A stretch of 64,000 bases of DNA from Lotus japonicus (Eukaryota; Streptophyta; Magnoliopsida; Fabales; Fabaceae). The notes under the pieces were generated by a model, which searched no databases, was not told where the DNA came from, and saw only the letters and a program-made list of their open reading frames with translations. Positions within the stretch are counted from its first letter, which is position 1. Each line of letters starts with the position of its first letter. The DNA is taken from assembly GCF_012489685.1 (NCBI RefSeq), contig NC_080042.1, forward strand, positions 3,288,501 to 3,352,500, in the 5' to 3' direction. Below, piece after piece: positions 23,613 to 34,900 of this stretch. Made by a program: the position numbers and the translations under genes.

Positions 23613-25103
23613 TGTTGGAAAATATTAGGAAGGAAGCTGCGCCGTGGACGAACCACTGCCTTGAAAGCAAAAATTCTGGCAGACCTCCGGTGCAATCTTG
23701 ATCGAGGCCGTACCCGATACAAATAATTAATTTAGAAAACTGTAGTAACTAGGAAGTGACTCCTAGGTCGTTTCCCAAGGATTATCGTTTCAACAAAGAC
23801 TCAATATTAAAAACACACAAACGCACACACTCGGGGGGGGGGGGGGGGGGGGTTTGTGATTCAGTTTCAAGGATCAGCAGAAAGTAAAACAGATTAATAA
23901 AATCAAGTAAAGACGGACGAATCCCTTTGTTCAGTATATCGCTGCTCAATCACGGGTATCTAAAGATCAATTCTTGTTATTAGTTTCCAAGTTCGTGAGA
24001 ATTAATTAACTAAGCGATAACTAATTCACAGATTCCTAAACTAAGCGATTAAGAATCGTTTACGCCCTAATATGAACTAAACGAACATACATCATCTTCT
24101 ATTCCTAATCATAAGGAATTAAGCAAACCTAAGCCAGAAGTAGAGATGAAGAAAACTAATCAGGCGAATTCTATTAAGCACTATACCTCAAGAGCGCGAT
24201 ACACTTTGCAAAGGAATTCGTTCGAAGGGAATTAGCCTTCCATGGATGGGGCGAATTCAGCAATTAATTTGGAGGAAGCAGGGAATAAAAGCATAAACCC
24301 TAGCAGAGCTCTAATAATTACTGAAAAACGAAATTATATTAAATAATAGCAGAAGGCAAAAGGTCCTTGTTTCTCTCAGCACAAACCCTTAAATAAGAGC
24401 TGAGATCACAAATCCTAATCAAAATCAAATCCTAAAAGATATCAATAAATCCTATCAAATCCGAAAGATAGAGTTTTAAAATAACAACCTAAATAAGTTT
24501 GAATCTTAAAGATATCAAACTTAATTTATTCCGAAATTAAATCCTAATATTTCCTAAAATACAATCTTCACTCCAGCACAATTAAATCTTCATTCCACAA
24601 ATCTCCAAAATGCCCTTGATGTTAAATAAGACCTGAAAATAAGAATAAACGTAATTAGACCAAATAATATGAATCACTGTCAAGCAAGGTCAATTAATTA
24701 CGAATAATCATTAATAATGGAAAATTAAGGCTATGTAAAATGGGTAAAAAATTGCTCATCAAATCTGTTGCCGGGTTTGCTCCCCAAGGTTAACACAGCC
24801 ACATGTAAGGTAATGTGCACTCAAAACCTAAACATGTTGGAGTCTCTACAACAATGCTCATAAATCTCAAAAAGAGGAAGATCTATTCTATTTTCTTCTA
24901 TATCATACACAAGCCGTTCATCCCCTTTTAATAGTCTAACTCCTCTCTTATCAAATTGAAGCATAATCAAGTTTATGTTATAAAACTTTCCATAGTACAA
25001 AAGAAACCGAAAGAAAACATTAAATCTCAATTAATGTGTTTAACAAATGATAGTGTAACTGAAAAGGAATCGAAAGAATTTTCTTGGTGTCATTAATCCA
25101 ACA
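23613..25103 (-). repeat. LTR C of the non-coding element, interrupted by a solo LTR
   Basis: 423 bp of LTR sequence in two parts, 23613-23698 and 24767-25103, once the inserted solo LTR and one TSD copy are discounted. It ends CATTAATCCAACA, then the flank ACAAT. Confidence 0.92.
23699..24761 (-). mobile_element. Solo LTR, 1063 bp, probably of a Gypsy (Tat/Ogre or Athila-like) element
   Basis: Begins TGATCGAGGCCG and ends TTGCTCATCA. A perfect TSD AATCT lies at 23694-23698 and 24762-24766. On the minus strand it starts TGATGAGCAATTTTTTACCC, resembling legume Gypsy LTRs I have seen; the family is a guess. It contains a G run at about 23833-23852. No coding content. Confidence 0.9.
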
Positions 25104-26000
25104 ACAATGTCACTAGATGCTACATTTAATACAATGAGTCCTTTAGCCCTTATTGCCGCTGACAAAGTGTTCCATACAAATGTTTTTCATGTACCCGAAA
25201 GCAATATAGAAAAAAGAATCCACCATATTATGCATGTAAGTTATTGGCGTTACTGTTAGACGATTGTTGAATCTGTTGTCCCAGCATCGCGTAGTGTAAG
25301 GCCCAAGTTTTTAAACTTATGCCAAGTAAATAGAATCCTATACACGATTAGGGTTGATGTATCGTGAAGGGAAAACCTGAACTAGAGTTTACCAAATGAA
25401 ATAAATTTATGAAGGAGAAAGTTCAGGAAAAGTCAAAGGATTGCATCATGATCGATAAAAGTTATAGCACGATCGTTATACGCTTAAACCTAGGTCAGAA
25501 ACCCTAGTATATAGCTAGTTTTCACTTTTAGGCACGACGGAAGTTAATTCCAAAAATCTTCAAAGAAATGTTAGAACTTCTCGTTTTCCATATATCACAA
25601 TCGTTTCGAGGCGAAACTCTAGAATCTACGAACGTCCGATTCCAATCATCGGAAGTTTGCCGAAACCGAAACCCTGGTATTTCAAAACCCTAGAATCAAC
25701 CGACAATGAAGACTTTTTCTATTCGGAACATCAAATGAAGATTCCACACGCGTACACCCATTTCTCTTGATGATTTCAATCTTTCTTCAGAAGGGAGTTT
25801 TCTATTCCGACATTCGATGCAAAAAGCAACTTATCGGGTAAAATAGTTTTACACCGACTTTGCATTAGTTACCAAAAATATAAGGAGATCTCATTTTAGT
25901 TTTGGAATTCTTTCGCCAAAACCTATCTTAGAATTCACGGTGAATGAAGCCGGAAAAATCAGATTCGCGAAACTTTCATTTTACCTCGTTTTGACAACCT

Positions 26001-26010
26001 CTATATATAG
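26001..26010 (+). promoter_or_regulatory. TATA box of Gypsy element 1 (5' LTR)
   Basis: CTATATATAG, about 700 bp into the LTR. The same box is in the 3' LTR at about 32693-32702, and a TATA box in a similar setting occurs in Gypsy element 3 (53302-53310). Confidence 0.75.
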
Positions 26011-27629
26011 CCAAGAATGAGAAAATATCACAAAATCTTACCCATTTCCACCAAGAGGGCCGCGAGTTTGCATAGGGGAGGAGGAGAATAGATTTTCTTC
26101 ATTTCTTGCTTGATCGTCGATTAATCAGTTGCTACTTCAAGGTTTCGAGGTATAGTCGCTAATCCTTACCTCTGATCGCTTTTTCCATAGCTTTTCTATA
26201 GACTTTTCTGAGCTGATAGTTTTGAGGTTTTTGCAAAACTATCCTGAATATTTCATTTTTGATTCTAAACATCTTCCTTACATGCCCAAGATCACTTCTG
26301 TCGGATTAGATTTTCCGTTATGTCGCCGAAATTCCGCCGGAATCAATTTATGCCTTAAATACCCATTTTTGGAGTAAAGCTTCAACCTTTAGGCTGAAAA
26401 CTATCGCCTTAGCTTAGTGCTAGTAGGATTAGTTGTCATAAACGTCGTTGGTGACGTCCCTGTCAAATTTGCTTTTTGGGATTTCAGTTTTGAAATTCTA
26501 AGTTAAAAATCATGACCAAAATACCCCTGCGACAGTTTTTGATCCGATAATTTTTCCGAGTTTAGAATACCCTTAGTTACGGCTAATGATAGCATAGGAA
26601 CCAAGTTTGATCGAAGAAAAATCGAACCCTACAATTACCAAAAGTGGCCAAGCCCTATAGAGGAGGAGGAGGAAAATTCCTTTTTCGAAAACTTGTCCTT
26701 TCGCGCTAGATTATCGTACCTCGGAGTATGTACTACTTCGGGTAACCTTAGTAGGTATTGATAGCTTAGTTTCCGATAGATTCTGAGAGTATTTCTGTGG
26801 TTTTGCTCTAAAGGTGATTTTGAGGAATTCCCAGAGGAGCAAGGCTTTGCTTGTGAGGAAGAGCTAGAAGATCATCCTGGAGAATCTTCAGGTGAGGGCT
26901 ACTCACTAAATCTCTAGTTAATGCTTAGGGTCGATACTTTCGACATTGTTTACTGTTTATGCACTTGTTTGTGTTTGATTGGAAAAATGTTTTCTGAGGC
27001 TTCGGCTGACAATGTAGATGATTCATCTACTGAATGTTTTTGAGATTGAATTTCATGCTAAGTGCTAAGTGGGTAATTTAGGATGTGTGATGCATGCCTT
27101 ACATGTTAAGTGCTACGTGGTTATTGCATAATATGTTGATATATGATATGTTGGTTGATTGTGCTGAGTTAAATTATGCTTTTGCAATGGAATCTGAGAT
27201 TCTGAAAAGTGAGAATAGCGGGCAGGTCATGCCGATTTTATTTTGAGAGCTTTGAGAAAGTTTGATAGGACGAATGAGATTCGGGCCTTGTTATGGTGTT
27301 TCATGGATCGAGACATTCTCTGGTGTTATTTGGGGATTAGGAGATCCCGAGAACTGATAGGATTTGCGATAAGACTAAAAGGATACTATTTTGTAAAGAA
27401 AACTCATAAGACATTAAACAACCTCTAAATCTTCAATTAATGATAATAAACTCGAAAGGAAGCTTTGGATGCAAATCTTAGTTTTGGAAAACGAGAAGTG
27501 TCGTCGGATCCAAGGGTGAGGAAGTTGAGAAGTTTTGAGTATGTTGATACTCTTGTGCTGTTGGAGCAGTTATGTTGTTGGGCTATCCGAGGGATAAGCC
27601 GGGAAATTGATAGTTTCCGAGTGTGTTGA

Positions 27630-27955
27630 TACTCCACTGAGGCGTGAGACCTTGTGGAAAGCATGGATCGTCACTGAGGCGTGAGACCTCGTGAACAGCA
27701 TGAAGCTTCACTAAGGCGTGAGACCTTGTGAATGCGGGATAGTCCACTAAGGCGTGAGACCTTGTGGAAAGCGTGGATCTTCACTGAGGCGTGAGACCTC
27801 GTGAATAGCATGGAACTTCACTGAAGCGTGAGACTTCGTGCAAGTGTGTAAATTCACTGGGGCGTGAGACCCCGTGAAAGCATAAAACTTCACCGAAGCG
27901 TGAGACTTTGTGAATGGGTGAGACTCCACTGAAGCGTGAGACTTCGTGAGAGCAT
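27630..27955 (+). repeat. Nine-unit array of co-varying hairpins in the 5' LTR
   Basis: Units of about 36 bp have a stem of 7-9 bp around an invariant loop CGTGAGA. The inner stem appears as GAGG/CCTC, AAGG/CCTT, GAAG/CTTC and GGGG/CCCC. The outer stem appears as CCAC/GTGG and TCAC/GTGA, with one bulged T (once C). The 3' LTR has eight units at 34322-34612. Confidence 0.9.
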
Positions 27956-29339
27956 TGATGACTCGAAGAGTTATCGTGAGTGGTTGCACTCATTTTATGA
28001 TTATTGTATTTTGTCGCAGAATCGACTTTTACCTTAGGGTATTCTTTATAGAGACATTAAGTTAACTAGAACACGTGGCGACGTGTCGAGTGAGGTCGGA
28101 GACGTTGTTTGGCTAATCACATTGCATTCATGCACACATAGGAGGTTTATACACGGCGTGATTACCGGACCTTCGTCGGTTTCCAAAATGGTCATAAGAC
28201 CTGGAATGCCGTGTAAGAGCGTTTGTAGACGTCTCTTGTAGCAGACCGAAATGGCAGACCTTAGGGTTTACTGCTGATCTGGCTACCTTTGTTTGGTGTA
28301 AGAGGCACGCGGGCAGAAATGGTCCCACCGTTGCTGGTGCTAGGATTGATCCGTTTGATGTCCATCCGTTTCCGGAATGCATTGGTTAACTGGGTTAACC
28401 GCCATATCATATCATGCAACATGCATACTGACTTAGTTGCCGGGTGTGATTGTTACTTGTTAATCCTATTTGTAACATGTTAATTGTTATTACTGCCATT
28501 CATGTTCGTTATGGAATATGCAACCCTAGGATGTTATCCCTAGCTATAAGCCTAAGTGGCTATTCTATTATCTGTATCTATCGGTGCTATTAATTACATA
28601 ATTCCTTGGAGTTGACCCTCGCGTCTTCTGTGTGTGCTTTGGCGGACAAACGCCCTTTGTCAGATGTCTTTGGCGGGCTGGTTCACGACGGTTCACCCTT
28701 CGGGGGGAACTAGGGTTGAGATGCTGGAATAGAAGCGCATCGCGGTTGCGAGAGGAGGACGGATGGTGTACATAGACTAGGTCGTTCTGGATTTCTAATT
28801 CGGACGACGATCATGCCAGTATGTAGGTTTTAGTGCTGGTGTGAGCTCCTCGAGATGGGATTAGTGTAGGAGTAGAGTCTTAGCTCTGAACATCATTTGT
28901 TTCTTTGGGGACAGGGTAGTTTCCCACCTATAGCTTTTTGTGTGGTTTCTTTACGGGAATCACAGAGAGTTGGTTGGACTCAGGAGGTCTTTTTTCAGGC
29001 CGATGGGCCAGCTTAATCTCATCTTTGAGGGATGGTGTTGCGGACACTTACATTTTTCTTTTGGATTGTAACTTTTGCCTTCGGGCGTTACACTTTTCTC
29101 ATTACCCGTCACTGGAGGTTTACTCGTGACGAGGCTAGCTACTTACAGCGGGGGGGGGGGGGGGGGGGGGGGGGGGCTGTAATATATATTGTGTATTAGT
29201 TCTGTTATCTCTCGCAATTGCGTTTATTTAATTCAGTCTTGTCTTAGTTATTATCAAAAAAAAAAATATTCACGTTTTTCCACATTAAGTTTACTTTTGG
29301 TTACTAAAGTGACGCCACCGAAATCGAGGTGTTACATTG

Positions 29340-29351
29340 TGGTATCAGAGC
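29340..29351 (+). promoter_or_regulatory. Primer binding site (tRNA-iMet) of Gypsy element 1
   Basis: TGGTATCAGAGC, 3 nt after the LTR end: the standard tRNA-iMet primer site of plant Gypsy and Copia elements. Confidence 0.9.
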
Positions 29352-29548
29352 ACAGTCGAGTCTTTCGGGAGTTGTTGGGGAATAGGTCTTCTGTGCTAGG
29401 TTGTGTGACTTTGCAAAGAGTGAAAATTGATTGTCTGCAAGCGATTTTTCGCTTAGAATTGATTGAAGTTATTGCTTACTCATATTGTATAGTTATACTA
29501 GATGCTATCTTATGATGAGTACTAACTGTTTGTTTAACTTAACAGAAC

Positions 29549-30742
29549 ATGGTGAACACTAACCAATTAGCTGCGATGATGGCCACTATGGCCCAAGCCG
29601 TGACAGCGCAAGCAAACGATAATGCGATGAGGCGTGCTGCTGAGGAGGCACGTGAACAGCATCAGCGCCAGAGGGAAGTAACTCTGGACCAAAACAAAGG
29701 CCTGAATGATTTCAGGAGGCAAAACCCACCAAAGTTCTCTGGTGGTACTGACCCAGACGCAGCGGATCTCTGGATCCAGGAAATCGAGAAGATTTTTGGC
29801 GTCCTACAGACTGTTGAGGGTGCCAAAGTGGGCATGGCGACTTATCTACTGCTCGGTGATGCTGAGTACTGGTGGAAGGGCACCAGGGGGATCATGGAAG
29901 CTAACCATGAAGAGATCAACTGGAACTCTTTCCGGACCGCATTCTTGGAAAAGTATTTTCCAACAAGTGCCCGGGATGAGAGGGAGGCACAGTTTCTGAC
30001 ACTCCGTCAAGGAGGTATGTCTGTACCGGAATTTGCTTCGAAGCTGGAGTCTTTGGCGAAGCATTTTCAATTCTTCAACGATCATGTTGATGAGCGCTAC
30101 ATGTGTAAGCGCTTTGTTAATGGACTGAGGCCTGATATTGAGGACTCAGTGAGGCCATTGGGAATTATGCGCTTTCAGTCGTTGGTGGAGAAAGCCACAG
30201 AAGTGGAGCTAATGAAGAATAGGAGGTTGAACTGTGCTGGAACTGGAGGACCGATGAGATCAAGTTCTCAAAATTTTCAAGTCAAAGGGAAACTTCAAAA
30301 CAGGAGGCCATATCAGCGCCCTGCTGAAAAAGGATTTACTTCAGGATCTTACAGACCCATGACGGGTACTGCTGGTGGTTATGGAGATCGGACTTTGAAC
30401 AGGGAGATGACCTGTTTCAGATGTGGGAAGCCGGGGCATTATGCTAATGCTTGTCCCGACACGAGGCCCAAATGCTTTAATTGTAACAAAATGGGGCATA
30501 ATGCCGGTCAGTGCAGAGCACCCAAGACGGAGCCAACCGTGAACACTGCTCGTGGGAAGCGTCCCGCTGCTAAAGCAAGAGTTTACACCATGGACGGTGA
30601 GAGAGCTGAGGGGTTTGTCACAGGAGAGCGCAAGAACGATGGTAACCTTCTAACCATTCTTTTTCATTCTAGTATAATATGTTCCATTACTCTCGTAGCG
30701 TGTGCAAACACACCTAACTTACTTATACTGTTTAAGCTTTGA
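29549..30742 (+). CDS. Gag protein of Gypsy element 1 (397 residues)
   Basis: The start ATG is the first after a strong predicted splice acceptor. Residues about 60-215 form a Retrotrans_gag capsid-like domain (PPKFSGGTDPDAADLWI, EYWWKG, FLEKYFP, VNGLRPDI). Two CCHC zinc knuckles follow at about residues 288-301 (CFRCGKPGHYANAC) and 308-321 (CFNCNKMGHNAGQC). These are RNA-binding parts of virus-like particles. After RVYTMDGE, which in chromoviruses leads into protease, the frame continues about 45 residues of unrelated sequence to a stop; the DSG protease motif is absent. The ORF is open throughout, so gag may still be made. A Tekay/Del-like chromovirus is the best guess. Confidence 0.9.
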   Translation: MVNTNQLAAMMATMAQAVTAQANDNAMRRAAEEAREQHQRQREVTLDQNKGLNDFRRQNPPKFSGGTDPDAADLWIQEIEKIFGVLQTVEGAKVGMATYLLLGDAEYWWKGTRGIMEANHEEINWNSFRTAFLEKYFPTSARDEREAQFLTLRQGGMSVPEFASKLESLAKHFQFFNDHVDERYMCKRFVNGLRPDIEDSVRPLGIMRFQSLVEKATEVELMKNRRLNCAGTGGPMRSSSQNFQVKGKLQNRRPYQRPAEKGFTSGSYRPMTGTAGGYGDRTLNREMTCFRCGKPGHYANACPDTRPKCFNCNKMGHNAGQCRAPKTEPTVNTARGKRPAAKARVYTMDGERAEGFVTGERKNDGNLLTILFHSSIICSITLVACANTPNLLILFKL

Positions 30743-31986
30743 CCTTATAGTTATTACGCCTATTAATACCTTATTTGACCGTAGCTCGTATTTTAGCTAT
30801 AGAAGTTACACGAGGTTTAGAATGACATGTTAAGCCTAGAAAGTAGTCTTCTACCGATGCGTTTAAAAGGAAGCTTGAAGCTGAAGAATGAATCTCGTAG
30901 AGATTTCTTATGGATAGTATACGTATGATGTTGAGGGCGTGTAGTTCCGTAGCGGAATCGTTGAGGATGTGATGTCAGGATATTTGTGACTATTGGATGA
31001 TAGGAACTCATTGACTGTTCCAGTAGGTTTTTCTAGATTTCCACCTTCGATGTATTAGGCCTGATCAACTTAATATTGAGGGGGTGATATTCGGAATCAC
31101 AGCTGGATATGGACTTTGATAGAAGGATTGGTAAGATTAACTGGAGTTGATCGAAGATTAGTTGAGTTTGGGAGGAAAAAGTTCTCATTAAGTATTTTTT
31201 TTCCTTGCGAAGGAGTTGTAGTTTAAGAGATGAATATTCTTTTAGGAAATGTTGGAGAGTTACAGAGCATCAGAGATCCAAACTTGGAAAAGGTCTAGGT
31301 TTTAAGTCTATTAATTCTTGTCATAAGTGTGTAGGACTTGAAGTTTGTCATAATTTGATTGGGAGATTAAGAAGTTTATCGACGAGATGGTAATCAAGTT
31401 ACAAGAAGGAAAGTGTTAGTATTAAGATGAATACTTGAAGTTATCATATTTGGACAAGCTACTCAGAGTCTAATAGTGAATGGAACTTTGTCATGGATTT
31501 CGGTGATGCACGCTAGAGTTAGCAAGTGAATTTTGCTCAGTTGAATAAGAATCCTATGATTAAGATTGACTTAGGGAGTTGAAAATCATGTATGAGTAAG
31601 GGATGTAGTGGTGATAGCAGTTACGATAGTAGTTAAACCTTCTGGTAAAGACCTTTGAGGTACAGTTATGAATTGATCTTCTAGAGGATAAGTCTCGATT
31701 TATGCGAAGCGTTAGGGATTTCAGAAAGTGTAAATTGGTTTGAGTGAGGAAGGTTTTGAGGACGAAGACGACAATAATGGATTGTTGGATATTAAGATGA
31801 TGATTAGCTTATGAGTGGTCGACGAACTGATGATTAAGGGGATGAGTCTTGTAATGCACGAGGTATTAAGACTCAAGTCGAGTTTTAATTTGATTGGTGA
31901 CTAAGGAGAAGATCAAGGAATAATATCCGAAGCTTTTACTGAACCCTAAGTTTCGAGGACGAAACTTTCTTTTTGGAGGGTAGTAA
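30743..31986 (+). other. Non-coding 3' internal region of Gypsy element 1
   Basis: No ORF resembling pol. It shares clear similarity with element 2, for example around GGATGATAGGAACTCATTGA (about 30992), AGCCTGATCAACTT-like sequence, and GGGTGATATTC, in the same order. It ends with CGAGGACGAAACTT and the purine tract. It stands in for pol in this non-autonomous family. Confidence 0.7.
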
Positions 31987-34900
31987 TGTAAGGCCCAAGT
32001 TTTTAAACTTATGCCAAGTAAATAGAATCCTATACACGATTAGGGTTGATGTATCGTGAAGGGAAAACCTGAACTAGAGTTTACCAAATGAAATAAATTT
32101 ATGAAGGAGAAAGTTCAGGAAAAGTCAAAGGATTGCATCATGATCGATAAAAGTTATAGCACGATCGTTATACGCTTAAACCTAGGTCAGAAACCCTAGT
32201 ATATAGCTAGTTTTCACTTTTAGGCACGACGGAAGTTAATTCCAAAAATCTTCAGAGAAATGTTAGAACTTCTCGTTTTCCATATATCACAATCGTTTCG
32301 AGGCGAAACTCTAGAATCTACGAACGTCCGATTCCAATCATCGGAAGTTTGCCGAAACCGAAACCCTGGTATTTCAAAACCCTAGAATCAACCGACAATG
32401 AAGACGTTTTCTATTCGGAACATCAAATGAAGATTCCACACGCGTACACCCATTTATCTTGATGATTTCAATCTTTCTTCAGAAGGAAGTTTTCTATTCC
32501 GACATTCGATGCAAAAAGCAACTTATCGGGTAAAATAGTTTTACACCGACTTTGCATTAGTTACCAAAAATATAAGGAGACCTCATTTTAGTTTTGGAAT
32601 TCTTTCGCCAAAACCTATCTTAGAATTCACGGAGAATGAAGCCGGAAAAATCAGATTCGCGAAACTTTCATTTTACCGCGTTTTGACAACCTCTATATAT
32701 AGCCAAGAATGAGAAAATATCACAAAATCTTACCCATTTCCACCAAGAGGGCCGCGAGTTTGCATAGGGGAGGAGGAGAAGAGATTTTCTTCATTTCTTG
32801 CTTGATCGTCGATTAATCAGTTGCTACTTCAAGGTTTCGAGGTATAGTCGCTAATCCTTACCTCTGATCGCTTTTTCCATAGCTTTTCTATAGACTTTTC
32901 TGAGCTGATAGTTTTGAGGTTTTTGCAAAACTATCCTGAATATTTCATTTTTGATTCTAAACATCTTCCTTACATGCCTAAGATCACTTCTGTCGGATTA
33001 GATTTTCCGTTATGTCGCCGAAATTCCGCCGGAATCAATTTATGCCTTAAATACCCATTTTTGGAGTAAAGCTTCAACCTTTAGGCTGAAAACTATCGCC
33101 ATAGCTTAGTGCTAGTAGGATTAGTTGTCATAAACGTCGTTGGTGACGTCCCTGTCAAATTTGCTTTTTGGGATTTCAGTTTTGAAATTCTAAGTTAAAA
33201 ATCATGACCAAAATACCCCTGCGACAGTTTTTGATCCGATAATTTTTCCGAGTTTAGAATACCCTTAGTTACGGCTAATGATAGCATAGGAACCAAGTTT
33301 GATCGAAGAAAAATCGAACCCTACAATTACCAAAAGTGGCCGAGCCCTATAGGGGAGGAGGAGGAAAATTCCTTTTTCGAAAACTTGTCCTTTCGCGCTA
33401 GATTATCGTACCTCGGAGTATGTACTACTTCGGGTAACCTTAGTAGGTATTGATAGCTTAGTTTCCGATAGATTCTGAGAGTATTTCTGTGGTTTTTCTC
33501 TAAAGGTGATTTTGAGGAATTCCCAGAGGAGCAAGGCTTTGCTTGTGAGGAAGAGCTAGAAGATCATCCTGGAGAATCTTCAGGTGAGGGCTACTCACTG
33601 AATCTCTAGTTAATGCTTAGGGTCGATACTTTCGACATTGTTTACTGTTTATGCACTTGTTTGTGTTTGATTGGAAAAATGTTTTCTGAGGCTTCGGCTG
33701 ACAATGTAGATGATTCATCTACTGAATGTTTTTGAGATTGAATTTCATGCTAAGTGCTAAGTGGGTAATTTAGGATGTGTGATGCATGCCTTACATGTTA
33801 AGTGCTACGTGGTTATTGCATAATATGTTGATATATGATATGTTGGTTGATTGTGCTGAGTTAAATTATGCTTTTGCAATGGAATCTGAGATTCTGAAAA
33901 GTGAGAATAGCGGGCAGGTCATGCCGATTTTATTTTGAGAGCTTTGAGAAAGTTTGATAGGACGAATGAGATTCGGGCCTTGTTATGGTGTTTCATGGAT
34001 CGAGACATTCTCTGGTGTTATTTGGGGATTAGGAGATCCCGAGAACTGATAGGATTTGCGATAAGACTAAAAGGATACTATTTTGTAAAGAAAACTCATA
34101 AGACATTAAACAACCTCTAAATCTTCAATTAATGATAAGAAACTCGAAAGGAAGCTTTGGATGCAAATCTTAGTTTTGGAAAACGAGAAGTGTCGTCGGA
34201 TCCAAGGGTGAGGAAGTTGAGAAGTTTTGAGTATGTTGATACTCTTGTGCTGTTGGAGCAGTTATGTTGTTGGGCTATCCGAGGGATAAGCCGGGAAATT
34301 GATAGTTTCCGAGTGTGTTGATACTCCACTGAGGCGTGAGACCTTGTGGAAAGCATGGATCTTCACTGAGGCGTGAGACCTCGTGAACAGCATGAAGCTT
34401 CACTAAGGCGTGAGACCTTGTGAATGCGGGATACTCCACTAAGGCGTGAGACCTTGTGGAAAGCGTGGATCTTCACTGAGGCGTGAGACCTCGTGAATAG
34501 CATGGAACTTCACTGAAGCGTGAGACTTCGTGCAAGTGTGTAAATTCACTGGGGCGTGAGACCCCGTGAAAGCATAAAACTTCACCGAAGCGTGAGACTT
34601 CGTGAGAGCATTGATGACTCGAAGAGTTATCGTGAGTGGTTGCACTCATTTTATGATTATTGTATTTTGTCGCAGAATCGACTTTTACCTTAGGGTATTC
34701 TTTATAGAGACATTAAGTTAACTTGAACACGTGGCGACGTGTCGAGTGAGGTCGGAGACGTTGTTTGGCTAATCACATTGCATTCATGCACACATAGGAG
34801 GTTAATACACGGCGTGATTACCGGACCTTCGTCGGTTTCCAAAATGGTCATAAGACCCGGAATGCCGTGTAAGAGCGTTTGTAGACGTCTCTTGTAGCAG

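Larger units (their letters stand above)
18873..25103 (-). mobile_element. Non-coding LTR retroelement array: LTR-internal-LTR-internal-LTR
   Basis: Three LTRs of 423 bp each (18873-19295, 21246-21668, 23613-25103 minus a 1068-bp insertion) separate two nearly identical internal regions (1950 and 1944 bp). Ends are TGTTGG...CCAACA. The flanks GCAAT (18868-18872) and ACAAT (25104-25108) are a TSD with one change, supported by the helicase frame. The strand is minus: read that way, AGTGGGGGAT, a polypurine tract like that of the Copia element, directly precedes the 3' LTR. The internal regions encode nothing recognisable, so this is a non-autonomous, probably Copia-derived, element. The tandem form suggests unequal recombination between LTRs. 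Confidence 0.9.
17107..25294 (-). mobile_element. Helitron fragment, 3' end at 17107, heavily interrupted
   Basis: On the minus strand the element ends in CTAG (plus 17107-17110) followed by T. About 10 nt upstream of that end is a hairpin, CGTGC-GTT-GCACG (17121-17133), the usual Helitron 3' signature. A PIF1-like helicase on the same strand lies further in. The element is interrupted by a Mutator-like MITE and a retroelement array. The recognisable helicase stops near 25210-25294, where Gypsy element 1 enters. The 5' TC end was not found, so the true right limit is unknown. Confidence 0.75.
17707..25294 (-). pseudogene. Helitron PIF1-like helicase, broken and split by a retroelement array
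   Basis: Two blocks on the minus strand: 25104-25290 (the Walker A part, frameshifted and with a stop) and 17707-18857. The second block contains SGGRTTHSRF, Walker B (IIWDEA) and GDFRQIL, then a frameshift in the 18408-18519 overlap. It continues with the C-terminal helicase region (RAVLAPTLENV, VGVPIMLLLNIDQSGGLCNGTRLIV). The last helicase motifs, near the usual INKSQGQ, are missing; the end after FIPRMR is unlike the family. When the array (18873-25103) and one TSD copy are discounted, the frame runs on across the junction. In intact Helitrons this domain unwinds DNA for rolling-circle transposition. Clearly non-functional here; no Rep domain is seen. Confidence 0.85.
25295..29336 (+). repeat. 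5' LTR of Gypsy element 1
   Basis: 4042 bp. TATA box CTATATATAG at 26001-26010, so transcription likely starts near 26035, leaving a very long leader before gag. A splice donor CAG|GTGAGGG is at 26892 and a nine-unit hairpin array at 27630-27955. A run of about 27 G lies near 29151-29176. Short ORFs in it are shared with the other LTR and match nothing known. Confidence 0.95.
26892..29545 (+). other. Predicted leader intron of Gypsy element 1
   Basis: Donor CAG|GTGAGGGCTACT at 26892. A perfect branch site TACTAAC at 29520-29526 is followed by a T-rich tract and an acceptor ACAG ending at 29545, three bases before the gag ATG (29549). GTRAGGGC donors recur in element 2 (37169) and element 3 (54355). 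Splicing would remove the hairpin array and the primer site and bring the leader to gag. Not proven by transcripts. Confidence 0.6.

Noticed and set aside
27630..27955. Regularly spaced palindromic repeats that resemble a CRISPR array
   Set aside because: The spacers are not unique, the units lie in a plant LTR, and both LTRs carry the array. No cas genes; the host is a eukaryote.
29189..29515. 108-codon ORF across the LTR end and primer site
   Set aside because: It spans the primer site and the predicted intron, and has no domain.
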